64,000 nt of DNA, from positions 434,001 to 498,000 of the forward strand of contig NZ_JAUSUA010000001.1 in the NCBI RefSeq assembly GCF_030813245.1, written 5' to 3'. The position numbers and the translations under genes are program-made. Of the stretch, positions 45,729 to 54,676 are shown in pieces (positions within the stretch are counted from its first letter, which is position 1; each line of letters begins with the position of its first letter). The notes below the pieces were generated by a model, which did not search any database, was not told the origin of the DNA, and saw nothing but the letters and a program-made list of their open reading frames with translations. The stretch is from Alkalicoccobacillus murimartini (GTDB lineage: Bacteria > Bacillota > Bacilli > Bacillales > Bacillaceae_D).

Positions 45729-46685
45729 TTAATGTACATACGACTCATCTGGTTGCTTCATCCGTTTTCGATCATATTGATTCCAGACACGTGAAATGAC
45801 AATGGTAAGCAATAGCGCAGCGGCTAACCTAATGAGAAGTAGCGGCCAAACTGGGATACCTAATATTAAAAATACCAATGTGTCTTCAACAACGGCATGA
45901 CAGGCTACTAGGAAGATAAAGACAATATAGAGATCTTTCTTTTTGACCTTATCTTCTTTCACCGCATCAATCATGACACCTGCTCCATACGCGAGACCAA
46001 TTGAAAGTCCTGAAGCGAGCGTGATAGACGTGTTTTTTTCGACGCCAATTAATTTTGTAAGTGGTGAAAGACTAGTAGCAATGAGTTTTAGCCAATTTTT
46101 TTCGCGCATAATTTGTACAATCATCATAAGAGGAATCACAATAAGTGCGAGCTGTAAGATACCCATTAGACCTGCCGTAACGCCTTCTCCAATAATAGAA
46201 AGCCAGCCAGTAGATTCTGCTCCTACAACTGCTGCTTCTGAGCCTGAACTAAATCCGTATACTGCTTGTTCGCCCCCACCTTGCCAAACAAGATTAATAA
46301 TAAATGCTGAAACAAGGGCCAGTCCTATTCTAACTGCAAGAATAATTGAGATTCTCAACCCAACCTTTGCGGCGACGGCTGATTCAATAAATAAGTTGTG
46401 AGAGAATGAAAGCATAATTGCGAGTATAAAAACTTCTTTCACCGTTAAATCCAAGCTAAGAATGGCTCCAATCCCGGCATATAAGTTAAGCGCATTTCCG
46501 ATCACTAATGGAATGGCAGCTTCACCAGACAAGCCAATGACATTCATTAATGGCGCTATAAATGTAGCAAGCCAATCTAGTACGGGTGTGTAGCCTAATA
46601 TGGTAACAAAAAGTGTGATTGGAAAAATCACTTTACTTAAGGTCCATGTGGTTCTAAGACCTGAGAGCAGACCTCTTTTTAGCAT
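45729..46685 (-). CDS. Nucleoside recognition (Gate) domain membrane protein
   Basis: About 318 residues with eight or so helices. LRTTWTLSKVIFPITLFVTILG and PLVIGNALNLYAGIGAI (parts) are typical of the nucleoside-recognition/Gate domain seen in spore maturation proteins A/B and nucleoside transporters. A glycine-rich stretch near residue 150 may be a loop between two gate halves. Transport substrate unknown. AAGGA sits 10 nt before the fourth Met codon at 46685; the earlier ATGs at 46694 and 46691 are too close to it. Confidence 0.78.
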   Translation of the reverse strand: MLKRGLLSGLRTTWTLSKVIFPITLFVTILGYTPVLDWLATFIAPLMNVIGLSGEAAIPLVIGNALNLYAGIGAILSLDLTVKEVFILAIMLSFSHNLFIESAVAAKVGLRISIILAVRIGLALVSAFIINLVWQGGGEQAVYGFSSGSEAAVVGAESTGWLSIIGEGVTAGLMGILQLALIVIPLMMIVQIMREKNWLKLIATSLSPLTKLIGVEKNTSITLASGLSIGLAYGAGVMIDAVKEDKVKKKDLYIVFIFLVACHAVVEDTLVFLILGIPVWPLLLIRLAAALLLTIVISRVWNQYDRKRMKQPDESYVH

Positions 46686-46812
46686 AAACATCATGTCCTT
46701 CCGTGCGTTAATCTACCAAATCATTATACATGATTCAATAAAGAATAATCACTTTTCTTTTTTGCGGTAAATTCGTTATAGTAGAAGGAAGGATAAAGAG
46801 AGGGTGAATGAA

Positions 46813-47121
46813 ATGTATGTAGTGATGAATGAATTACACGTACCAAGCGAACGCAAGGAGATGTTAACAGAACGTTTTTCTCGTTCAGCAGATAATATGA
46901 GTCAGGTTCCAGGATGTATTGAATTTCTATTCCTTGATAATGAAAAGGAAGATGGAAAGCAGGTTGTTTTTACTAAATGGGAGTCAAAACAGGATTATGA
47001 AAATTGGCTAGAAAGTGATGCTTTTCAAAAAGCTCATAAAAGCAAAGGAAGCTCTGAGAAACCTGCTGCACAAACAAATGAACTCCAGGCATACACTGTA
47101 GCGCATCAGAGTTCAAAGTAA
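46813..47121 (+). CDS. HmoA/IsdG-like haem-degrading monooxygenase
   Basis: 102 residues with the antibiotic biosynthesis monooxygenase fold. The IsdG catalytic triad is visible: N6, W65 and H75, at almost the same positions as in IsdG (N7, W66/67, H76/77). HmoA of B. subtilis is 108 residues. It would cleave haem to release iron. The C-terminal tail of about 27 residues is polar. GAGGG about 8 nt upstream favours ATG 46813 over GTG 46804. The next gene starts 1 nt after its stop. Confidence 0.82.
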   Translation: MYVVMNELHVPSERKEMLTERFSRSADNMSQVPGCIEFLFLDNEKEDGKQVVFTKWESKQDYENWLESDAFQKAHKSKGSSEKPAAQTNELQAYTVAHQSSK

Positions 47122-47122
47122 T

Positions 47123-47866
47123 ATGCGAATTGCCGCTTTTTCAGACGTCCATGGAAATGCAGTAGCGTTCGAACAGGTCCTTAAAGATATGAAAGAGATG
47201 AGTCCGGATGCCATCTTTTTTCTTGGTGATGCTGTGATGAAAGGACCTCAACCAGGAGAGTGTCTAGAGCTTCTTCAAGGGCTACAGTTGGATGTAGCGG
47301 TAAAAGGTAACTACGACCATATGTTCACTCGATTTCCTAAACCGGGATGGACCCCAGCAAATGCAAAGCAGGATATGGTTTTGCAAGCCTTCCATTATGA
47401 TTTATCTTATTTATCGGAGGCACAGCAAAATTGGTTAGGTACATTACCTGAAAAAGAAAATTTGCTTGTAGATCAGACAAATATTGAATGCTTCCATGCT
47501 GCATGGAATTCATTAGTTCAGGTCACATACCCTTGGTCTGCTCCGGAAGAGATGCATCTTCTACATGAGTTTGACCAGACAGATCTCATTCTATTTGGCC
47601 ATGTACATCACGCGTTTATTAGACAAGCAAATAGGAGAAAAGTCGTCAATACAGGCAGTGTCGGTCTCTCTTTTGATGGAGATCCACGTGCAAGCTATGC
47701 GATTATTGATATCGATGATCAGAACATAGCTGTTCAGCTACGAAGAGTGTCGTATGATCGGGAAAAGGTTATTGAGATTGCTCGTAATCGAAACATGCCT
47801 TATCTAGAAGCATTTGAATCAGGTATTCGTCTTGCTACATATCCATCATTTGAGAATACTAGGTAA
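47123..47866 (+). CDS. Calcineurin-like metallophosphoesterase
   Basis: 247 residues with the metal-binding motifs of the YfcE/MJ0936-like family: D8-x-H10 (SDVHGN), GD at 35-36, GNYDH, and late GHVHH plus NTGSVG. All expected di-metal ligands are present. Substrates may be phosphodiesters or diadenosine-type nucleotides. It follows the haem monooxygenase gene by one base, so the two are one transcript; a functional link is not evident. Confidence 0.87.
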   Translation: MRIAAFSDVHGNAVAFEQVLKDMKEMSPDAIFFLGDAVMKGPQPGECLELLQGLQLDVAVKGNYDHMFTRFPKPGWTPANAKQDMVLQAFHYDLSYLSEAQQNWLGTLPEKENLLVDQTNIECFHAAWNSLVQVTYPWSAPEEMHLLHEFDQTDLILFGHVHHAFIRQANRRKVVNTGSVGLSFDGDPRASYAIIDIDDQNIAVQLRRVSYDREKVIEIARNRNMPYLEAFESGIRLATYPSFENTR

Positions 47867-47872
47867 GAACAT

Positions 47873-47913
47873 AGCTAGCTGTAGAATGATCTTATTCTGT
47901 GGCTAGCTTTTTG
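47873..47913 (+). terminator. Rho-independent terminator
   Basis: AGCTAGC at 47873-47879 pairs with GCTAGCT at 47902-47908, inner AGAAT/ATTCT pairs extend it, then a T run. Confidence 0.8.
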
Positions 47914-48036
47914 TTATAGTAGGTGCTATAATATATGGTTGATGCTATTAATAATCAAACAAACAGTATATTTGCGTGAAAACATGGAATTAAGTAAACT
48001 ATCGATAGAGAGAATCAATTGAAATGAGGGTATATA

Positions 48037-49107
48037 ATGAATAAGCCATCCATATATGGATTAACAATGGAACAGTTGGCAGCTTGGCTAATGGAACACG
48101 GTCATAAGAAATTCCGTGCTTCTCAAGTGTGGGACTGGTTATATAGAAAACGTGTGACAAATTTCTCAGAAATGAATAACGTCAATAAAGAGTGTATCCA
48201 AGTGTTAGAAGATAACTTTTCCATTCAAACATTAACGGAACATGTTCGACAAGAATCAAAAGATGGAACGATTAAATTCCTATTCCGTCTGCAAGATGGA
48301 AATTTAATCGAAACGGTTTTAATGAGACATAAATACGGATTATCTGTTTGTGTAACGACGCAGGTGGGCTGTAATATCGGCTGTAGTTTTTGTGCGAGTG
48401 GATTGCTTACAAAGAACCGTGATTTAACAAGCGGTGAAATTGTAGAGCAGATCATGAATGTACAGCTTCATTTAGACGATCGAGGCCAGGAAGAACGTGT
48501 AAGCCATATCGTTGTAATGGGAATTGGAGAGCCGTTTGATAACTTCCAGAACACAGTTGATTTTCTTGAAGTGATTAAGGATCACAAAGGACTTGCTATT
48601 GGTGCTCGTCATATTACGGTATCAACAAGTGGGCTAGCAAATAAAATTTATGAATTTGCTGATCTAAAGCTACAAGTGAATCTTGCTGTTTCTCTTCATG
48701 CTCCAAACAATGAATTACGTACGAGCATTATGAAGATTAACAAAGCGTTCCCAATTGAAAAATTAATGGATTCAATCGATTACTATCTTGAGAAGACAAA
48801 TCGTCGAGTCACGTATGAATATATTCTTATTAGGGACGTTAACGATCACAAAGCAGAGGCTTTGCAGTTAGCTGAGCTAATTGGGGATAAACGTCATCTG
48901 TCTTACGTGAACCTTATTCCTTATAATCCAGTTGATGAGCATGGTGACTATCAACGTAGTACGCCTGAAGCCATTTCTGAATTCTTTGATACACTTAAGA
49001 AAAAAGGAATTAACTGTGGAGTGCGTCTAGAACAGGGTGCCGATATTGATGCAGCTTGCGGTCAATTAAGAAGTAAGCAAGAGAAGAAGAAAGAAAAAGT
49101 AAACTAA
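48037..49107 (+). CDS. rlmN: Dual-specificity 23S rRNA/tRNA methyltransferase RlmN
   Basis: 356 residues. The radical SAM motif is C112-x3-C116-x2-C119 ([12 protein letters not shown]). [11 protein letters not shown] and ITVSTSGL are typical, and C341 in DAACGQL is the methyl-carrying cysteine. It methylates C2 of A2503 in 23S rRNA and A37 in some tRNAs, tuning translation. GAGGG 7 nt upstream of the ATG. The last residues are Lys-rich. A housekeeping gene, single here. Confidence 0.95.
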   Translation: MNKPSIYGLTMEQLAAWLMEHGHKKFRASQVWDWLYRKRVTNFSEMNNVNKECIQVLEDNFSIQTLTEHVRQESKDGTIKFLFRLQDGNLIETVLMRHKYGLSVCVTTQVGCNIGCSFCASGLLTKNRDLTSGEIVEQIMNVQLHLDDRGQEERVSHIVVMGIGEPFDNFQNTVDFLEVIKDHKGLAIGARHITVSTSGLANKIYEFADLKLQVNLAVSLHAPNNELRTSIMKINKAFPIEKLMDSIDYYLEKTNRRVTYEYILIRDVNDHKAEALQLAELIGDKRHLSYVNLIPYNPVDEHGDYQRSTPEAISEFFDTLKKKGINCGVRLEQGADIDAACGQLRSKQEKKKEKVN

Positions 49108-49116
49108 AGGCATTAA

Positions 49117-49150
49117 AAAAAGCGCCGTCCTAAGTGGATGGCGCTTTTTG
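49117..49150. terminator. Bidirectional terminator
   Basis: AAAAAGCGCCGTCC at 49117-49130 pairs with GGATGGCGCTTTTT at 49136-49149 (one G-U), with A/T tracts, between convergent rlmN and the POT gene. Confidence 0.9.
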
Positions 49151-49160
49151 TTCGATTAGT

Positions 49161-50654
49161 TTAGTCTACACCTTGCATAAACTTACGGATAAATGGTGTG
49201 AAGAGGTAAAGCAGGATTCCAAGTGCAATAGCGGACCCACCAATGATACCGAAATACATGATTTCATTTTCAATACTGTAGTACTGTACAACTTGCGCAT
49301 TAATGGCCTGACCAGCAGCGTTAGATAAAAACCATAAGCTCATTGTTTGTGCAGAAAATGCAGCTGGAGCTAGTTTTGTTGTAGCCGAAAGTCCAACTGG
49401 TGATAAGCAAAGTTCACCCAGTACAACAATAAAGTAACTCAAAACAAGCCACAAAGGATTCACTAAACCACTACCACCAGAAAGGTAGGCTGGAAAAAGC
49501 ATAACAAGAAAAGATAAACCGGCAAATAATAAACCAATTGAAAATTTCTTAGGGATGGAAGGTTGTCTTGCTCCTAACTTAACCCAAAGCCATGCAAACA
49601 CGGGTGCTAACATAATAATAAACAACGGGTTCATGGATTGAAACCAAGCGGGCGATAGTTCGATTCCAGCAAAGCTTAGCTGCGTTCGTTTATCTGCATA
49701 ATTCGCAAGAATGGTTGACCCCTGTTCTTGAATGGCCCAGAACATGACCGAGGCTATAAATAGTGGGATGTATGCAAGAACTCTTGATTTCTCAGTAGGT
49801 GTTGTCTTAGGGCTACGGTACATGACAACAAAATAAACTGTCGGAATTAGAAAACCTAATATACCTATTATGCCAACAAATACGTCAAAGGTTAAGTAAC
49901 CATAATAAAGGCCGGTTCCTACAAATAAAGCAATGATGATGGCTGCTATGCTGAAGAGTAAGCCAGTCCGTTTTTTTTCTGCATCATTTAACGGATTAGA
50001 AGGAAATTGTCCGGCTAGACCAAGGTTCTTAGAGCGAGTTAAAAGAAATGTGATTAAGCCAATAAACATACCTATTGCTGCCAGAGCGAATCCAAGGTGA
50101 AAATCTACCTCAGTTCCAACTGTTCCAACAATAAATGGAGAAAGAAATCCACCAAGATTAATCCCCATATAAAAAATACTGAATCCTGCATCTCTACGAT
50201 TGTCCGTCTCGCTGTACAAATCACCAACAACACTTGATACATTCGGTTTTAACAAACCAGTTCCAAGTACAATCAGAACCATGGACACAAAAAACATCGG
50301 GACACTTCCTGGAATAGCTAAAACGATGTGTCCAAGCATAATGAGGACACCGCCATAAAAAACGGCCTTAGAAGTTCCAAACAATCGATCAGCAAGCCAT
50401 CCGCCAATGATCCCAGACATGTAAACAAGTGAACCATAGATCGACATAATCGCTAAGGCAGTATTTTCAGGTAGTCCAAGTCCTCCTTTAGAGACCTCAT
50501 AGTACATATAAAAAACTAGAATCGCTCTCATTCCATAATAAGAGAACCGTTCCCAGAATTCTGTGAAGAACAGGGTAAAAAGTCCTTTAGGGTGGCCAAA
50601 AAACCCTTTTTGAGGCACACTATCAACTATTTTTTGTTTATCTAGATGAGACAT
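49161..50654 (-). CDS. Peptide MFS transporter (POT/DtpT family)
   Basis: About 497 residues with fourteen helices. The proton-coupled oligopeptide transporter motif E32-x2-E35-R36 in FFTEFWERFSYYG on helix 1 is intact, and GIIGGWLADRLFGTSKA (parts) and NLGGFLSPFIVGTVG follow. It imports di- and tripeptides with protons. AAAGGAG precedes the ATG at 50654 by 11 nt; the GTG at 50666 overlaps the ribosome binding site and is excluded. Confidence 0.92.
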   Translation of the reverse strand: MSHLDKQKIVDSVPQKGFFGHPKGLFTLFFTEFWERFSYYGMRAILVFYMYYEVSKGGLGLPENTALAIMSIYGSLVYMSGIIGGWLADRLFGTSKAVFYGGVLIMLGHIVLAIPGSVPMFFVSMVLIVLGTGLLKPNVSSVVGDLYSETDNRRDAGFSIFYMGINLGGFLSPFIVGTVGTEVDFHLGFALAAIGMFIGLITFLLTRSKNLGLAGQFPSNPLNDAEKKRTGLLFSIAAIIIALFVGTGLYYGYLTFDVFVGIIGILGFLIPTVYFVVMYRSPKTTPTEKSRVLAYIPLFIASVMFWAIQEQGSTILANYADKRTQLSFAGIELSPAWFQSMNPLFIIMLAPVFAWLWVKLGARQPSIPKKFSIGLLFAGLSFLVMLFPAYLSGGSGLVNPLWLVLSYFIVVLGELCLSPVGLSATTKLAPAAFSAQTMSLWFLSNAAGQAINAQVVQYYSIENEIMYFGIIGGSAIALGILLYLFTPFIRKFMQGVD

Positions 50655-50840
50655 AAAATAAAACACTCCTTTAATATTAGACGATAATACTCTTTAACAC
50701 TTTAGTTGTCAAAAGTGTTAATAATCAAATGATTTTAAAGAGTTTTATACCGTGAGAAAAATGTCGTAAACGATATAAAAATGTAAAAAAGTAATGTGTA
50801 TGATGGTGAAATAAAGGTTTTTACTTAGTGGGAAATACGG

Positions 50841-50864
50841 TATAATCAAATGAAAACGCTTACT
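50841..50864 (+). promoter_or_regulatory. Promoter with overlapping cre site for kinase gene
   Basis: TATAAT at 50841-50846 forms the -10 with TTTTTA at 50818-50823 as a weak -35 (17-nt spacer). TGAAAACGCTTACT at 50851-50864 matches the CcpA cre consensus TGWAANCGNTNWCA in 13 of 14 positions and overlaps the expected start site, a layout that blocks transcription when preferred sugars are present. Confidence 0.7.
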
Positions 50865-50884
50865 TACGAGGGAGCTATGACGTC

Positions 50885-52666
50885 TTGTTAAAACGAAAGC
50901 TTCTCAAATGGATGAATCACTTAAAACTTAGAGATAAATTAATGCTCACGTTTATCGTAGTGGTCTTGATTCCCATTTCGTTAGTGGGAATGATGTTAAC
51001 TCAAGAGCTAAGGTCGATTGCGTTAGATGAGATGAATAAACAATCCCAATCGAATATTGAAAGGGTAAAGGAAAGAACCTACGATCTTCTTAAGATTCCC
51101 ACGTTCATATCAAATAGTCTTGAATTTGATAAGGAATTAGATGATCTAGTGAATACCTCTTATCAAACAACGTATGAGGTATTCCAAAGCTATTATCAAT
51201 ACCAGAACTTTCAATCCTACCTTTATACGCAGCGAGAAATAAATAGTATTCGATTCTACATTGATAACCCTACTCTTATTAATAATTGGGAGTTTATACC
51301 TGTTGATGACAAGTTAAGGGGAAAAAGCTGGTTTCAGCAGGTAGAGGACGAGGTGGGCTTTAATCAGTGGCGATTATTAGCAGATGAAACGAATCATAAC
51401 CAAACGTATCTCAGTTTAATTAAACGGATTAACTTTCTAGAAAGTCAAACGTATGGGGTTGTCGTTATTACCATTGATCCGACTCAGCTAAATGCCATTT
51501 TAAATCAAGAATCTTTATTAACCTTTATTACAGACGAGGAAGGCCATATTATCTCGTCGAATAAAATGAATTATATGGGAGGATTATTAAGTGATTTTAT
51601 CGATCCGACCATCTTAAGTGAAACGGGTACACATGAATCGATTTTTGAAGGGGAACAAGCCCAAGTAACAGTAGATCAGCTAAACCCGATGTTAAGTCAG
51701 AGTGAATTGAAAATCGTATCTGTTACGTTAAATAATCTTGTTGTAGAGCGGGCGAATCGATTAGGTGTTACTGGAATTATGATTACACTCATTGGGGTAA
51801 CAGTTGCTGTTGTATTAATTGCTATTTTTTCAAAACTTCTTTCTCAACGACTCTCAAATTTAAGCCGGAAAATTGAACGTGTCGCTGCAGGAGACTTAAC
51901 AACTAAAATTACGATCGACGGCACAGACGAGATTGGCCAGCTTTCACAGCAATTTAATGATATGGTTGAGAATTTAAAAGGAATGATAGAGCAAGTCCTT
52001 GAAACGAATCGTCAAAAGAACTTAATGGAAGTTACACAAAATGAAATGAAATTTAAAATGCTTGCGAGTCAAATCAACCCTCATTTTTTATTTAATACTC
52101 TTGAATCGATTCGAATGAAAGCACACATCGAACAAGAGAAGGAAATTGCTAATGTCGTAAAGCAATTAGGCATTATTATACGTAAAAGTCTGGATACGGA
52201 AGGAAAACCTCTCCCTTTAGAAAATGAAATGGAGCTGGTTAAAACGTATTTAGATATTCAAACATTTCGGTATGGAGACCGTCTTCAGTATCAATTAAAT
52301 ATTGCACCAGAGTCTAAGCATATACTCATACAGCCTTTAACGATTCAACCAATTGTAGAAAATGCAGTCTATCATGGACTTGAAGCAAAAGAAACAGGGG
52401 GAAAAGTAGTCGTATCTACGTATAGACAGGACAACACAATCATTATTTCAGTTAAAGACGATGGAGTAGGTATAAGCACAGATCGATTGGACCAAATTCA
52501 GGATATGCTTGAAGAGATGGAGAGCAACGGACAAAACCGGATTGGATTGAGGAACGTACATCAAAGACTTCAAATCATGTATGGATCAAACGCGGGACTT
52601 AAGATTTCAAGTAAAGAGGGGGAAGGTACACATATTCAATTCAGCATACCATGGGAGGGGACATGA
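50885..52666 (+). CDS. YesM-type sensor histidine kinase
   Basis: 593 residues. TM1 near 18-40, extracytoplasmic dCache-like sensor to about 290, TM2 near 300-322, HAMP, then the kinase domain with QINPHFLFN (phosphorylated H400) and ATP-binding domain with QPIVENAVYHG, DDGVGIS and GLRNVHQRLQ. It controls saccharide module 2 with the response regulator encoded next. AGGGAG at 50869-50874 lies 10 nt before a TTG start. Its stop overlaps the ATGs of the regulator. Confidence 0.92.
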   Translation: MLKRKLLKWMNHLKLRDKLMLTFIVVVLIPISLVGMMLTQELRSIALDEMNKQSQSNIERVKERTYDLLKIPTFISNSLEFDKELDDLVNTSYQTTYEVFQSYYQYQNFQSYLYTQREINSIRFYIDNPTLINNWEFIPVDDKLRGKSWFQQVEDEVGFNQWRLLADETNHNQTYLSLIKRINFLESQTYGVVVITIDPTQLNAILNQESLLTFITDEEGHIISSNKMNYMGGLLSDFIDPTILSETGTHESIFEGEQAQVTVDQLNPMLSQSELKIVSVTLNNLVVERANRLGVTGIMITLIGVTVAVVLIAIFSKLLSQRLSNLSRKIERVAAGDLTTKITIDGTDEIGQLSQQFNDMVENLKGMIEQVLETNRQKNLMEVTQNEMKFKMLASQINPHFLFNTLESIRMKAHIEQEKEIANVVKQLGIIIRKSLDTEGKPLPLENEMELVKTYLDIQTFRYGDRLQYQLNIAPESKHILIQPLTIQPIVENAVYHGLEAKETGGKVVVSTYRQDNTIIISVKDDGVGISTDRLDQIQDMLEEMESNGQNRIGLRNVHQRLQIMYGSNAGLKISSKEGEGTHIQFSIPWEGT

Positions 52667-54186
52667 TGTATCAAGTTATCATTGTTGATGATGAACCAAT
52701 GATTCGAGAGGGGTTACGTTCATTAATACCCTGGGAGCAATATGGGTTTTGTGTAAAAGAGATTGCGAAAAATGGAAAAGAAGCCTTTGAACTGTATCAG
52801 CGTCTAAAACCAGATTTAATGATTGTAGATATACGGATGCCAGAAATGGGTGGGTTAGCATTAATTGATCTTATTAGGGAAAAAGATTCAACGATTCATT
52901 TCATTATCCTAACGGGGCACGCTGACTTTAGCTATGCACAAAAAGCTTTGTCCTCTAGAGTAGACGGGTACTTGTTAAAACCATTAGATGAGGACGAACT
53001 AATAGACCTGCTTATTCAGATTCGGACTGAGCTGCAGAGGCATAACGCAATCAATTTATTAAAGGAAAAAGATCAACTTTGGCAAAGAGATCTTCTAATT
53101 AAAGAGACATTGTCTGAACCAATCGACGAAAAAAACCTTATGCCCTTTTATGAAAAATGGAAGGGGCATGGTCTGCTAGCAGAAAGATATCGAATCATAT
53201 TGGTAACTGTTCCTGAATCCATGGATAAAGTTCATGCATCACTTAGTTCTATTGCTAATGAAAAGAAGGATGCCATTCCTTTTTCTATATGTACCTTTAA
53301 TGGAGTCATACTTTTTAATGATGCGCTACACACTGAAAAAAAGGTTGCTGCTTACATTCAATCAACAAAAGGCTATGGTGCCATAGGAGCAACAATAACT
53401 GATCCAGCCGACCTGTATCAATCCTATGAAGAAGCCCAATCCTTATTAAATCAAACATTTTTATTTGAAGAAGCTACATTCATAACAAAGGATTTGATAG
53501 CAGGTGTTCAAGAGCATGAGTCAGAAATAGTAACGGAGCTTTCGATGGATCACTATGTAGAAAGTCTTTCCATTACGATTACTCTTGGTCAGATAGAATC
53601 ATGTCAATCTCAACTACAGGAGTTCACAAATGAATTGATTAAACGCAAATATGATTCACAGCAAATCAAAAAAAATATTGTCCATCTATATTCAATGGTT
53701 ATAAACCGGCTTGTTCTAAATGATTCTAGAAAATTAAAATCAATAGAGTCTACGCAATTTAGTACGAGTCAAATTTATGATCAGCATCATGTCCATGCTA
53801 TTACTGAAGCTGTGAGTGATCGGTTTACAGAGTTAATTCATCTTGTTTACTCGGGAGGAAAGGAAAGTACGATTAAAAGAATGTTAGATTTGATTAAACA
53901 GCAATATGATCAAAATCTTCGTCTCGAGTCATTAGCTGATCTTCTTAATTATAATTCTGCATATCTAGGCAAGCTCTTTCGTGAACACACGGGAGAATAT
54001 TTTAATACGTATCTTGATAAGGTTAGAATCGAGAACGGAAAAAAACTATTAGTAAATGGATATAAAGTTTATGAAGTATCCGAGAAAATTGGATACAAAG
54101 ATGTGGATTATTTTCATCGTAAATTCAAAAAATACGAGGGTATTTCACCAAGAACATTTCAAAAACAGCAAACAGCGATTAAATGA
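52666..54186 (+). CDS. YesN-type response regulator (REC plus AraC)
   Basis: About 506 residues. Receiver domain: VIIVDDEP, phosphoacceptor D55 in MIVDIRMPE, Lys in LLKPLDE. A central domain of about 250 residues precedes the C-terminal AraC-type HTH pair (ADLLNYNSAYLGKLFREH and VSEKIGYKDVDYFHRKFKKY; parts). It likely activates permease and binding protein genes of module 2. GGAGG at 52654-52658 gives 7 nt to the ATG at 52666; the ATG at 52663 is an equal alternative. The kinase stop TGA overlaps this start. Confidence 0.92.
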   Translation: MYQVIIVDDEPMIREGLRSLIPWEQYGFCVKEIAKNGKEAFELYQRLKPDLMIVDIRMPEMGGLALIDLIREKDSTIHFIILTGHADFSYAQKALSSRVDGYLLKPLDEDELIDLLIQIRTELQRHNAINLLKEKDQLWQRDLLIKETLSEPIDEKNLMPFYEKWKGHGLLAERYRIILVTVPESMDKVHASLSSIANEKKDAIPFSICTFNGVILFNDALHTEKKVAAYIQSTKGYGAIGATITDPADLYQSYEEAQSLLNQTFLFEEATFITKDLIAGVQEHESEIVTELSMDHYVESLSITITLGQIESCQSQLQEFTNELIKRKYDSQQIKKNIVHLYSMVINRLVLNDSRKLKSIESTQFSTSQIYDQHHVHAITEAVSDRFTELIHLVYSGGKESTIKRMLDLIKQQYDQNLRLESLADLLNYNSAYLGKLFREHTGEYFNTYLDKVRIENGKKLLVNGYKVYEVSEKIGYKDVDYFHRKFKKYEGISPRTFQKQQTAIK

Positions 54187-54280
54187 AGATGAAAAACTGG
54201 AGATATGACAAAACAACTCGTGTTAGATGGAATCGAATAAGGTGTACGATATCCCTACATTAAAATCGTCAACTACTAAA

Positions 54281-54400
54281 CAAGCGGACGAAAATGGAGG
54301 GCCGACACCAGCGGGAAGTACAGACGTATTGAAATGAACGGGCTAGCCCGGTTCGTTCAATGCCTGCCCCCGGTAAGCGTGCCCCCATTTTCGGGAGCGA
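54281..54400. repeat. GC-rich imperfect dyad, possible repeat element or structured RNA
   Basis: CGAAAATGG at 54289-54297 pairs with CCATTTTCG at 54385-54393, closing a region whose centre is a strong hairpin around the self-complementary CGGGCTAGCCCG at 54339-54350, flanked by TTGAA/TTCAA (54329-54333 and 54356-54360). The segment is clearly richer in G+C than its surroundings. It resembles palindromic intergenic repeats or a structured ncRNA; I cannot name a family. Short reading frames across it are not convincing. Confidence 0.55.
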
Positions 54401-54499
54401 TAGAGTAGAACCCTTATACGGATAACCCCTAACTCCTCCTTGTTCTAATTGGAACATTCTTCTTTGAGGAACATCTGAACTCTTACATACTATGTATAT

Positions 54500-54539
54500 A
54501 ATAAGGGTCGAACAATAACGTCATTGTTCGGCCCTTATT
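54500..54539. terminator. 17-bp hairpin upstream of permease operon
   Basis: AATAAGGGTCGAACAAT at 54500-54516 pairs with the mirrored strand at 54523-54539 (one G-U pair, 6-nt loop). It could terminate the kinase-regulator transcript, though no T run follows. Confidence 0.55.
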
Positions 54540-54676
54540 ATGCTATAAAGAACTCTATCCCAGCTTCTCTTAATTTCGGATGTAAATCACTGATTTTTAT
54601 CTGATATCTTGTGAAATTTATCATGTATTTCCATCCACTAATCTCGTTTATGATGAGATAAGGAAGGAGAGAAGAG

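Larger units (their letters stand above)
54187..54676. other. 490-bp intergenic region with structured elements
   Basis: No credible gene lies here. It holds the GC-rich dyad element (54281-54400), a small hairpin near 54441-54454, a 17-bp hairpin (54500-54539) and, near 54649-54654, a TATGAT that could be the -10 for the permease operon, without a good -35. Confidence 0.6.

Noticed and set aside
45943-46401. 152-codon plus-strand frame opposite the nucleoside recognition protein
   Set aside because: Antisense shadow of a hydrophobic gene; Ser/Pro/Thr-rich translation is typical of such artefacts.
54269-54457. 62-codon minus-strand reading frame across the GC-rich dyad element
   Set aside because: It follows the inverted-repeat structure, has odd composition and no ribosome binding site; better explained as non-coding.
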